Position numbers and translations under genes: made by a program. The notes under the pieces are model-generated. The model had not been told where the DNA came from, ran no database searches, and was given only the letters and a program-made list of their open reading frames with translations. From the NCBI GenBank assembly GCA_947460225.1, contig CANHHI010000044.1:1-11026 (forward strand): a DNA stretch of 11,026 bases. Direction: 5' to 3'. Below, piece by piece: positions 1 through 6,364 of this stretch; position 1 is the first letter of the stretch; each line of letters opens with the position of its first letter. The stretch comes from Flavobacteriales bacterium (lineage in GTDB: Bacteria > Bacteroidota > Bacteroidia > Flavobacteriales_D > CANHHI01).

Positions 1-722
1 AAGCCACGCTCGTGCAGTAATTTAAACATAAAAGAATATTTTTGTCTAACTTTGTCTTGTTCATTCTGTGGAACTGCCTGATTTTTACGTTGATAGTTAG
101 CCAATCCATTCTTGAACTTATCTTTTATTTGAATACATTCAAAAAACGATTGCCCAAAAAAATCTTCGTTAATTTCATCTTCATTCTTTGGTCTTCCAAA
201 AGGGTTTACACAAATAAAATTGCTTGTGTCTTTTGTTACAGAAACACAAGAACCCTGATATGGTTCAATATTCTTTTCTCCTTTTATTCTTGGGTCTATG
301 CCAATGAGAGGAATATTTAATTTTTGTAATTTTTGTTCCGTTTCGTAGGCGCTAACCAAAGCACCAGAAAACATCATAATATCATCTTGATAAAAACTGC
401 CATAAGATATTCCACCTCTCACAAGAAATCCATATTGTAACATAACGATTTGATAGCGACGTGCAACAATAGTCATATTGTAAAAGTGTTTTTCAAAACT
501 AACTTCATTGTATTCTAATGCTACAATAATGCTATCCGAGAACACTTTTAATACCAAAGCAGGGTCTTTTGGAATATCTGTATAAGCATCATGGACGGCT
601 TTTTTTAATTCTTCAAATTTATGCTTTTCTCCATTGTCATAATCCTCTACAATTGATTTATAGCCTAAAATATCCATATAGCAAACGAGACAAGTTTGCA
701 TTTTTTCTGTGTTACTATTCAT
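1..722 (-). CDS. Class III nucleotidyl-cyclase-like protein (partial, C-terminus off window)
   Basis: An uninterrupted minus-strand reading frame runs from an ATG at 722 to the window edge, giving 240 residues with no stop. I see the signatures of a cyclase-homology-like fold: a hydrophobic strand ending in YMDILGYKSIV (residues 15-25, Asp17), a hairpin KVFSDSIIVAL (59-69, Asp63), and LVRGGISYG (100-108). In class III cyclases the two aspartates in the equivalent strands bind catalytic metals. The later ALVSAYETE (121-129) followed by a DPRI segment resembles uncharacterised bacterial proteins of this type that I know as orphan or accessory genes. No transmembrane segment, HAMP or receiver domain is visible in the part present. 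An alternative start is Met8. It lies 250 bp downstream of dnaJ on the same strand, separated by a hairpin array. Whether it makes a cyclic nucleotide is unknown; the fold assignment is inference from motifs. Gene reality is confident, function is not. Confidence 0.8.
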   Translation of the reverse strand, partial: MNSNTEKMQTCLVCYMDILGYKSIVEDYDNGEKHKFEELKKAVHDAYTDIPKDPALVLKVFSDSIIVALEYNEVSFEKHFYNMTIVARRYQIVMLQYGFLVRGGISYGSFYQDDIMMFSGALVSAYETEQKLQKLNIPLIGIDPRIKGEKNIEPYQGSCVSVTKDTSNFICVNPFGRPKNEDEINEDFFGQSFFECIQIKDKFKNGLANYQRKNQAVPQNEQDKVRQKYSFMFKLLHERG

Positions 723-773
723 TTTTCACTAAGCATGATGTGTATAAAACGCTTATTCTTTCTAATAATATTT

Positions 774-965
774 TCTACGGCGTAGGCTTTAATCCCCACA
801 ACCCCATTTTTCAAAGGCGGACACACACCGTTTTAATCCGTGCTACGCATGGCAAGATAACCTAGCCATTACATCGCCTGCGCCTTTGGCGCAGATTAAA
901 TCGGACTATGTCCGCCTAGCGATTACAACGCCTGCACGCAGTGCAGATTAAAGCATCTCTGATGC
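774..965. repeat. Mosaic array of three-base-loop hairpins in about 54-bp units
   Basis: Between dnaJ and the cyclase-like gene I read a series of short perfect or near-perfect hairpins, each with a 3-nt loop: 774-786 (CTAC/GTAG plus a T-G pair), 838-852 (6 bp with one G-T), 878-894 (CTGCGCC/GGCGCAG), 902-914 (CGGAC/GTCCG), 932-946 (CTGCAC/GTGCAG) and 953-965 (GCATC/GATGC). They alternate with conserved linkers: ATTAAA at 895-900 and 947-952, a TTTTAATC version at 831-838, and a 17-bp linker at 861-877 and 915-931 that matches at 15 of 17 positions and is offset by exactly 54 bp. A third, more eroded unit starts near 818. Stems differ between units but remain self-complementary. This resembles REP/MITE-like palindromic elements more than a tandem duplication. 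It may also shape the 3' end of dnaJ mRNA, since the last hairpin lies 7 bp past the stop codon. Confidence 0.75.
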
Positions 966-971
966 CCTGCG

Positions 972-2075
972 CTATTCGCTGAAAAAGGCTTTCATTTTGC
1001 TGAAAAATCCTTTGTCTTTACTGCCTTTGCTGTCGGGCACAAAGTTTGGGGATTTAGCGAGTTTTTCTAGCATGTCTTTTTCCTCTTTGCTGGTTTGCTT
1101 GGGCACCCAAATGTTTACATGCACCAAAAGGTCGCCATGCCCGTAGCCACGCAAGCTGGGCAAGCCCTTGCCACGCAGTTTGAGTGTGGTGCCAGCAAAT
1201 GTGCCTGCTTCAATTTTAATTTTAGCTTTGCCACTCACCAAAGGCACTTCGCAACTCGTGCCCAACACAACATCTGAAAAACTCACAAACAAATCATAGT
1301 GCAAATGCTCGCCCTCACGGCGCAACACCTCGTGTTCTACTTCTTCCACCAAAATAATCAAATCACCAGGTACGCCATCAAAAGGCGCAGCGTTTCCCTT
1401 GCCTCGCATGCTTAGTTCCATGCCCTGTTGCACGCCTGCGGGTATTTGTATGTCTAGCACCTCTTCTTGGTTGACCATGCCGTTTGCATCGGCGTTTGCA
1501 GGCTTTTTGTCCACGCTTTTGCCCATGCCACGACAAGTGGCGCAGGTTGTTGCGCTTTGCATCTGCCCCAAAATGGTGTTCATTACTTTAACCGTTTGCC
1601 CAGAGCCTTTACAAGTCGGGCAGGTTTTGTAGCTTACGCCAGCGGCAGGCACTTGGCGGGTTATTTTTACTTTTTTGGTAACGCCTTCGGCGATGTCTTG
1701 CAGGGTGAGCTTTACACGAATGCGCAAATTGGTGCCTTTCACCACCGAACGCCCTCTTGAACCACCAAAGCCACCACCGCCAAAGCCACCGAAAATATCG
1801 CCAAAATGCTCAAAAATATCGTCCATGTTGCCATAACCACCTGCTTGCCCCTGCACACCTTCGTGTCCAAATCGGTCGTAGCGTGCACGCTTGTCTTGGT
1901 CGCTGAGCACTTCATAAGCCTCGGCGGCTTCTTTAAACTTTTCTTCGGCGGCTTTATCGCCCGGATTTCTATCGGGGTGATGTTGCATCGCCATTTTGCG
2001 GTAAGCCTTTTTGATTTCTTCCGCTGTGGCGTTTTTACCTACGCCCAATATCTCGTAATAATCTCTTTTTGCCAT
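972..2075 (-). CDS. dnaJ: Chaperone DnaJ (Hsp40) with a reduced zinc domain
   Basis: Co-chaperone that delivers unfolded clients to DnaK and stimulates its ATPase; cytoplasmic. The 367 residues show a J domain (about 4-70) with the essential HPD at 33-35, a Gly/Phe-rich linker (about 79-109), a zinc-binding domain and the two C-terminal beta-sandwich domains (about 205-345). The family usually has four CxxCxGxG motifs, but only two are present: CPTCKGSG at 152-159 and CATCRGMG at 178-185. By spacing and context these are motifs 2 and 3, which form zinc centre II; motifs 1 and 4 are replaced by VPAAGVSYK and a KPANADANG-type stretch with no cysteines. I recall the same reduction in other Bacteroidetes DnaJ proteins. 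A Lys/Phe-rich tail (about 350-367) follows. The start ATG gives the canonical MAKRDYYEILGV N-terminus and lies 9 bp after grpE, so the two are surely co-transcribed. No clear Shine-Dalgarno sequence is visible. Confidence 0.97.
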   Translation of the reverse strand: MAKRDYYEILGVGKNATAEEIKKAYRKMAMQHHPDRNPGDKAAEEKFKEAAEAYEVLSDQDKRARYDRFGHEGVQGQAGGYGNMDDIFEHFGDIFGGFGGGGFGGSRGRSVVKGTNLRIRVKLTLQDIAEGVTKKVKITRQVPAAGVSYKTCPTCKGSGQTVKVMNTILGQMQSATTCATCRGMGKSVDKKPANADANGMVNQEEVLDIQIPAGVQQGMELSMRGKGNAAPFDGVPGDLIILVEEVEHEVLRREGEHLHYDLFVSFSDVVLGTSCEVPLVSGKAKIKIEAGTFAGTTLKLRGKGLPSLRGYGHGDLLVHVNIWVPKQTSKEEKDMLEKLAKSPNFVPDSKGSKDKGFFSKMKAFFSE

Positions 2076-2084
2076 GTTTTGCTA

Positions 2085-2612
2085 TTATTTGCCCACCACC
2101 ACTTTGGCGTAGCGAATGATTTTCCCGTTTAATGTATATCCTTTTTCTGCGGTGTCTATCACCTTGCCCTTTTGGCTTTCTTCCATGGCAGGAAACTCGG
2201 TAATTGCCTCGTGAAATTCCGTGTCAAAAATAGCACCTTGACTGTCCACTGCCGACAAACCTCTGTCTTGCAAGGTTTTACTCATTTTATTGTATATCAA
2301 CTGAAAACCCTCTTTCACGACTGTCACATCGCTGGTTTTTTCATTGTTTGCCATGGCACGTTCAAAATCGTCCAAAACGGGCAATAATTGTTTGATAACA
2401 CCCTCTTCAGCGTATTTGAGCAACTCGGATTTTTCTTTTTGGCTACGCTTGCGGAAATTGTCAAATTCTGCATACAAGCGTTTGTAACTCTCTTGACTTT
2501 CTTTGAGTTGTTCTTCCAAAGACAATTCCTTGATTTCAGGTTCTTGAACTTGATTTTCTGTGGGCACAGACTCGTTTTCTGGCATTTCGTTTTTTATTTC
2601 TTCGTTTTGCAT
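2085..2612 (-). CDS. grpE: Nucleotide exchange factor GrpE
   Basis: Releases ADP from DnaK and so resets the chaperone cycle that DnaJ drives; acts as a homodimer in the cytoplasm. At 175 residues it has normal family length. The first 30 residues are acidic and low in complexity, followed by a long helical, coiled-coil-forming stretch (about 31-90) containing the recognisable LYAEFDNFRKRSQKEK and LLPVLDDFERAM segments. The C-terminal beta domain carries FDTEFHEAI (129-137) and GYTLNGKIIRYAKVVV (158-173), matching the family pattern of FDP..HEA and GY.L....R.A.V.V. It is the first gene of a grpE-dnaJ pair. The gap upstream holds a terminator for murA, a 10-bp inverted repeat and a possible promoter, so this pair probably has its own transcription start and could respond to heat or other stress. 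No CIRCE element is present. Confidence 0.97.
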   Translation of the reverse strand: MQNEEIKNEMPENESVPTENQVQEPEIKELSLEEQLKESQESYKRLYAEFDNFRKRSQKEKSELLKYAEEGVIKQLLPVLDDFERAMANNEKTSDVTVVKEGFQLIYNKMSKTLQDRGLSAVDSQGAIFDTEFHEAITEFPAMEESQKGKVIDTAEKGYTLNGKIIRYAKVVVGK

Positions 2613-2653
2613 AAATCTAAATTCTACTACTAATCAACAAGCAAAAATCGTGC

Positions 2654-2685
2654 CAAACTATTAAAACCTGACACATTTTGACAAA
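2654..2685 (-). promoter_or_regulatory. Possible promoter of grpE-dnaJ
   Basis: On the minus strand a TTTG (plus 2682-2685) is followed after 21 bases by TAGTTTG (plus 2654-2660). This approximates the Bacteroidetes consensus of TTTG at -33 and TAnnTTTG at -7, but the downstream element is one base short. The -7 element lies about 40 bases before the grpE start. The TTTG falls inside one arm of the inverted repeat at 2676-2706. Weak by sequence alone, supported by position after the murA terminator. Confidence 0.35.
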
Positions 2686-2706
2686 AATTTTAATGCTTTG
2701 TCAAAA
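2676..2706. repeat. Perfect 10-bp inverted repeat upstream of grpE, possible operator
   Basis: TTTTGACAAA at 2676-2685 and TTTGTCAAAA at 2697-2706 are exact reverse complements separated by 11 bases. The right arm overlaps the A-tract of the murA terminator and the left arm overlaps the candidate -33 element of the grpE promoter. An arm-to-arm centre distance of 21 bp is two helical turns, which would suit a dimeric DNA-binding protein. It is not the HrcA/CIRCE sequence. It could instead be a weak RNA hairpin. Confidence 0.5.
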
Positions 2707-2727
2707 AAAATCCCCCGCATTGGGGGA
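2703..2727 (-). terminator. Intrinsic terminator after murA
   Basis: On the minus strand a stem of five G-C pairs plus one A-T pair (plus 2711-2716 with 2722-2727) encloses a 5-nt loop and is followed directly by eight T residues (plus 2703-2710). It begins 13 bases after the murA stop codon. It separates the murA unit from grpE-dnaJ, though read-through is possible. Confidence 0.8.
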
Positions 2728-2740
2728 AATTTTTGACGTT

Positions 2741-4057
2741 TTAAATATGCACACGGCGTATATCAGCACCCAACTGCTGCAAACGTGCATCAATATCTTG
2801 ATAGCCTCTGTCTATTTGTTCTATGTTGTGAATCACTGATTTACCCTCTGCCGACAAAGCTGCCATAAGCAAAGCCACGCCTGCACGTATATCGGGAGAA
2901 GTCATCGTAATGCCTCGCAAAGCGTGGTGGTTGTCTAAACCAATAACCGTGGCACGGTGTGGGTCGCAGAGAATAATTTGCGCACCCATATCGATGAGTT
3001 TATCCACAAAAAACAAACGAGACTCAAACATTTTTTGATGCACCAAAACACTCCCTCGGGCTTGCGTAGCTACCACCAGCACAATGCTGAGCAAATCTGG
3101 GGTAAATCCTGGCCAAGGGGCATCGGAAACGGTCAAAATAGAACCGTCAATAAAATTTTCTATGCTATAACTGTCATGGCTCGGAATATAAATATCATCG
3201 CCTTTCAATTCCCATTGCACACCTAGTTTTTGAAACACACGAGGAATACAACCGAGTTCAGAAAAAGCAACGTCTTTAATGGTGATTTCAGAGCCTGTCA
3301 TGGCTGCCAAACCCATAAAACTGCCAATTTCAATCATATCTGGCAAAATGCGGTGCATGCACCCATTTAGTTCAGATACGCCCTCTATCATCAGCAAATT
3401 AGAACCCACCCCCGATATTTTTGCGCCCATGGCATTGAGCATTTTACACAGTTGCTGAATATACGGCTCACAAGCAGCGTTGTAAATCGTGGTTTTACCC
3501 TTGGCAAGTACTGCAGCCATGAGTATATTTGCCGTGCCTGTTACAGAGGCTTCGTCTAGCAAAATATACGTTCCCACAAGGCTTTTCGCTGTAATTTTAT
3601 AAAAAGCATGATTGAGGTCGTATTGAAAATCTGCCCCCAACTGTTGTAAGCCTAAAAAGTGCGTATCTAAACGCCTGCGTCCAATTTTGTCCCCGCCTGG
3701 TTTGGGTATGGCTGCTTTGCCAAATCTCGCCAAAAGCGGACCCACAATCATCACGGAACCCCTTAATTTAGCCGCTTTTTCGTAAAATTCTGTGGTGTAG
3801 ATTAAGTCTATATGCACGTGGTCTGCCTGAAATTTATAGCTATTGGGAGACAGCTTTTCCACTTTTACGCCCAAAAACAGCAAAAGTTCTATCAGTTTAT
3901 TTACATCAATAATATTGGGCACATTGTCTATTTGCACCGCCTGTGAGGTCAATAAAACAGCGCAAAGCACTTGCAGGGCTTCGTTTTTGGCTCCCTGTGG
4001 GGTAATTTCACCGCTGAGTTTTTTCCCGCCGTAAATTTCAAAAGCTTGTTTTGGCAT
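2741..4057 (-). CDS. murA: UDP-N-acetylglucosamine 1-carboxyvinyltransferase MurA, Cys-to-Asp type
   Basis: Transfers enolpyruvate from phosphoenolpyruvate to UDP-GlcNAc, the first committed step of peptidoglycan synthesis, in the cytoplasm. At 438 residues it covers the full two-domain inside-out alpha/beta barrel. Visible landmarks are QGAKNEAL with the substrate-binding Lys24-Asn25, RGSVMIVGPLLARFGKAAIPKPGG (about 99-122), the flexible loop GGDKIGRRRLDTH (121-133), DAPWPGFTPDLLS with the catalytic Asp, and DIRAG near the C-terminus. The loop residue that is Cys115 in E. coli MurA is Asp123 here (codon at 3689-3691). Cys is the residue alkylated by fosfomycin, so this enzyme is predicted to be insensitive to it; natural Asp variants are known, for example in Mycobacterium and Chlamydia. 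The start lies 2 bases after the DUF4290 stop codon, indicating coupled expression. A terminator follows. Confidence 0.97.
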   Translation of the reverse strand: MPKQAFEIYGGKKLSGEITPQGAKNEALQVLCAVLLTSQAVQIDNVPNIIDVNKLIELLLFLGVKVEKLSPNSYKFQADHVHIDLIYTTEFYEKAAKLRGSVMIVGPLLARFGKAAIPKPGGDKIGRRRLDTHFLGLQQLGADFQYDLNHAFYKITAKSLVGTYILLDEASVTGTANILMAAVLAKGKTTIYNAACEPYIQQLCKMLNAMGAKISGVGSNLLMIEGVSELNGCMHRILPDMIEIGSFMGLAAMTGSEITIKDVAFSELGCIPRVFQKLGVQWELKGDDIYIPSHDSYSIENFIDGSILTVSDAPWPGFTPDLLSIVLVVATQARGSVLVHQKMFESRLFFVDKLIDMGAQIILCDPHRATVIGLDNHHALRGITMTSPDIRAGVALLMAALSAEGKSVIHNIEQIDRGYQDIDARLQQLGADIRRVHI

Positions 4058-4059
4058 AA

Positions 4060-4701
4060 TTATAAATTCCTTCTCATTTTTTTCTTTTTCGCATTTTTAC
4101 TGTTTATAGCGGGTCTATTTGCAACATGAGGTGCTGCCACATAAACCAGTTTTGTGCCTGGTGCAAAGCTAATTTCTCCTTTGGAAACCTCGGCAATATG
4201 TTCAAAAAGTTTGCTGTCGTCCAAATATTCCCTGTTGCGCTCTATGTATGTGCGCTTCATGGCATTGGCAATATACATCAAGGCTTGTTTTTTTTCTTCG
4301 GGGTCTTTGGTGTCTTTCACCGTGTTAAAAAATTCAAAAAACAATTTACCATGCGTTTTGTAGCGCAACCTCGTTTGTGGATAGTTTAATTTTTCTGGTT
4401 TTTGTTCAATCTCTTGTTTAGATGGCAATTCGCAGGGATAGTCCACGTCTAAGGCATAACCTGACATAATGTGCAAATGCACCCATAAAATATTTTGAAA
4501 ATCGGTATGGTGCTTCAAACCAGGCTGCACGTGCGCCATCGTTTTGATGATGCTTTGGGCAGCTATGTTTCGCTCGGTGCGGTCTTTTAGGGTTAAAACA
4601 TGTTCCACCATGCTCTGTATGTTACGCCCATACTCGGGTATAACCATTTTTGAACGGGAGGTGTTGTAATTATATGTTTCAGGTTGTGGGTCTGTCTGCA
4701 T
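4060..4701 (-). CDS. DUF4290 family protein of unknown function
   Basis: A 213-residue soluble, probably helical protein with no signal peptide or membrane segment. The N-terminal YNTSRSKMVIPEYGRNIQSMVEH (about 12-34) is the hallmark I recognise for DUF4290, a family found in Bacteroidetes and typically encoded directly upstream of murA. The middle is rich in charged residues and aromatic helices, and the last 15 residues are strongly basic (a KKKKMRR run), suggesting contact with nucleic acid or membrane phosphates, which is only inference. The chosen start overlaps the end of the glycosyltransferase gene by 23 bp. The alternative Met19 would remove the conserved YNT segment, so the long form is preferred. 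Overlap upstream and a 2-bp gap downstream imply translational coupling to both neighbours. Its role is not known; the constant link with murA hints at cell-envelope or cell-cycle work. Confidence 0.9.
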   Translation of the reverse strand: MQTDPQPETYNYNTSRSKMVIPEYGRNIQSMVEHVLTLKDRTERNIAAQSIIKTMAHVQPGLKHHTDFQNILWVHLHIMSGYALDVDYPCELPSKQEIEQKPEKLNYPQTRLRYKTHGKLFFEFFNTVKDTKDPEEKKQALMYIANAMKRTYIERNREYLDDSKLFEHIAEVSKGEISFAPGTKLVYVAAPHVANRPAINSKNAKKKKMRRNL

Positions 4702-5815
4702 GCTCGGAAAATAATTTTTGGTATTTGTTTAATAACACTGGACTGCTTTTTGCAAAATTATCCAATGCAAATTTACGCAAAGTTTCTCGTTCTAAAAAAT
4801 TGCGGGCACTAAAATCTATATTTTGTTCGGTTTTCGCTATAATTTCTCCCAAAAATAAATTTTCCACAATTAAATTGGAAAAATCGCCCACCTCTGCTTT
4901 CATCAATATTTTTAAGCCACAGGCTAGATATTCCGCAAATTTGACGGGCGAAGCGCATTGGCTACTGATATTGTTATCTCTAAAAATCAAACCATAATCA
5001 CAATGGGATAAAAAGGCTGGCACTTGTTTTGGTTGCACCAATTGGCAAAAGACACGCTGGGCAAATTCATCTTGCAATTTTTGAATATAATCATTGGTTT
5101 GACAAAAAAAATAGGCTTGTATATTTGATTTTTCTTGCATTTGAAAGCGCAAAAAATCACAAACCCCTTGCAAATCTTGCCAAGAAGAACCAGAACCCAA
5201 ATAAGCTATTTTGACAACATTTTCAGCGTCTTGCCAATGCGGCGTTTGCAAAAAATGCCATGCCAAAGTGCAGGGAATGACTTGATATTTATGCCCTTGA
5301 TAAGCATAATTTTCTGCCCAATAAGCCACCAGTCTTTCGCTCACCGCCAAACGATAATCGCTGTCTTGCACGGCTTTTTGTTCTATCGCTTTTATGCACT
5401 TTTCCAAGCCCGTATGATTATACACGCCAAATTCTTCTTGCTCCGCAAAGACCGCTGCCCTGCCATCATACACCACATAAAGGTTTTTGGCTTTTTTTAA
5501 TTTCAAGGCAGTGTAAGTAGCTAAAATGCCACGACACATCACGGGGCTATACTTGGGCAAAATCAAATACAGCCAAAAGCTACACCAACTAAAATACCTC
5601 AAAAACGGAAACATAGGTAGCACAATAGCGTCCATTTGTACCTTTTTAATTTGTTTGTACTGCGCAAAAAACAAGCGAAACGGCACAAAAGCAATCAATT
5701 GGCAAGCCCTGTTTAGGTCTTTTTGATAGGTATTCACCACATCTATGACTTGACTTTGGTAAACGCCGTTATAGCAGTCGTTTAGCGTGATATAGAAAAT
5801 TTTTGACTTTATCAT
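4679..5815 (-). CDS. GT4-type glycosyltransferase
   Basis: A 378-residue protein that I read as a GT-B fold glycosyltransferase transferring a sugar from a nucleotide-sugar donor, probably in surface polysaccharide or glycoprotein synthesis; acceptor and donor cannot be told. The C-terminal donor-binding half has the characteristic SPVKFAEYLACGLKIL (289-304), with a Glu in the position that contacts the donor in GT4 enzymes, plus a strand-loop AYLGSGSSWQ (204-213) opening the second Rossmann-like domain. The N-terminal half has YDGRAAVFAEQEEFG (116-130), seen in similar enzymes, and a hydrophobic stretch (about 63-90) that may lie on the membrane; no true signal peptide is present. It is the first gene of the minus-strand unit with DUF4290 and murA, overlapping the former by 23 bp. 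I see no convincing promoter on its side of the divergent gap. Family assignment is good, specificity unknown. Confidence 0.8.
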   Translation of the reverse strand: MIKSKIFYITLNDCYNGVYQSQVIDVVNTYQKDLNRACQLIAFVPFRLFFAQYKQIKKVQMDAIVLPMFPFLRYFSWCSFWLYLILPKYSPVMCRGILATYTALKLKKAKNLYVVYDGRAAVFAEQEEFGVYNHTGLEKCIKAIEQKAVQDSDYRLAVSERLVAYWAENYAYQGHKYQVIPCTLAWHFLQTPHWQDAENVVKIAYLGSGSSWQDLQGVCDFLRFQMQEKSNIQAYFFCQTNDYIQKLQDEFAQRVFCQLVQPKQVPAFLSHCDYGLIFRDNNISSQCASPVKFAEYLACGLKILMKAEVGDFSNLIVENLFLGEIIAKTEQNIDFSARNFLERETLRKFALDNFAKSSPVLLNKYQKLFSEHADRPTT

Positions 5816-5835
5816 AAAAAAAATGAAAAAAATTA

Positions 5836-5866
5836 TTTGTACCTCAGCATATATTTCTTATATTTG
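5836..5866 (+). promoter_or_regulatory. Bacteroidetes-type promoter of the peroxiredoxin-porin unit
   Basis: TTTG at 5836-5839, a 19-base spacer, then TATATTTG at 5859-5866 match the Bacteroidetes housekeeping consensus (TTTG, 19-21 bases, TAnnTTTG) exactly. The -7 element ends 27 bases before the ATG at 5894, leaving a short leader with no Shine-Dalgarno sequence, as is usual in this phylum. Confidence 0.8.
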
Positions 5867-5893
5867 CCACAAAATCACATCATACAATAATAT

Positions 5894-6355
5894 ATGTTAC
5901 AAAAAGGCGATACGCTACCTGCAATAAAACTCCAGAACCAAGATGGAAACGAGGTTTCTTTGCTTGATTTTGTGGGAGAAAAAATGGTGATTTATTTTTA
6001 CCCCAAAGATTTAACGTCTGGTTGCACCGCACAAGCATGCAATTTAAACGAAAACTTGGCATTTTGGAACAATAAAGGCTATAAAATTATTGGCATTAGT
6101 CCAGATGATGCGAAAAGCCATCAAAAATTTATACAAAAACACCAATTGGGCTTTACTTTGCTTTGCGATACCACACATGCACTCGCCGAGGCTTTTGGGG
6201 TTTGGGCAGAGAAAAAGATGATGGGCAGAACCTATTTTGGCGTTTTACGCACTACTTTTGTGGTTGATGAAAAAGGAAAAATTATACATGCAATAGAAAA
6301 AATTGACACAAAAAACCATACCGAACAACTCAAAACCTTGCTTAACCTTTTATAA
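5894..6355 (+). CDS. bcp: Thioredoxin-dependent peroxiredoxin, PrxQ/BCP type
   Basis: Reduces hydrogen peroxide and organic hydroperoxides using thiols supplied by thioredoxin; cytoplasmic. The 153-residue length is typical of the BCP/PrxQ subfamily. The active-site region YFYPKDLTSGCTAQACNL (34-51) has the PxxxTxxC motif with peroxidatic Cys44, Thr41 and Pro37; Cys49, five residues later, is the resolving cysteine of the two-Cys PrxQ mechanism. The Arg of LRTTFVVDEKG (about 118-128) supplies the usual active-site arginine. The common TPGCT is TSGCT here, a small variation outside the essential residues. The start sits just behind a consensus promoter. Only 9 bp separate it from the outer-membrane protein gene, so the two are probably one transcript. 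Confidence 0.95.
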   Translation: MLQKGDTLPAIKLQNQDGNEVSLLDFVGEKMVIYFYPKDLTSGCTAQACNLNENLAFWNNKGYKIIGISPDDAKSHQKFIQKHQLGFTLLCDTTHALAEAFGVWAEKKMMGRTYFGVLRTTFVVDEKGKIIHAIEKIDTKNHTEQLKTLLNLL

Positions 6356-6364
6356 ACAAACAAT

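Noticed and set aside
42..865. Plus-strand frames at 42-320 and 569-865
   Set aside because: They are antisense to the open minus-strand cyclase-like gene, whose motifs are coherent over 240 residues; the plus translations show no family features.
774..965. CRISPR array
   Set aside because: Repeats are palindromic and variable, units vary in detail, there are no constant 28-37 bp repeats with unique spacers, and no cas gene is nearby.
1806..2132. 108-residue plus-strand reading frame opposite dnaJ, and other long antisense frames across dnaJ, murA, nqrA and nqrB
   Set aside because: They lie inside strongly recognised genes, have no start signal or protein-like composition, and are explained by codon bias of the true strand.
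2676..2706. CIRCE element (HrcA operator) in front of grpE
   Set aside because: CIRCE is TTAGCACTC-N9-GAGTGCTAA; neither the arms nor the spacing agree.
2741..4057. Broken or inactive MurA because of the missing catalytic Cys
   Set aside because: Asp at this position is a known functional substitution and the remaining landmarks and full length are intact.
4679..4701. Frameshift or sequencing error at the glycosyltransferase-DUF4290 overlap
   Set aside because: Both proteins look complete at this junction, and the longer DUF4290 start is needed to keep its conserved YNT segment; a 23-bp overlap is normal in a coupled operon.
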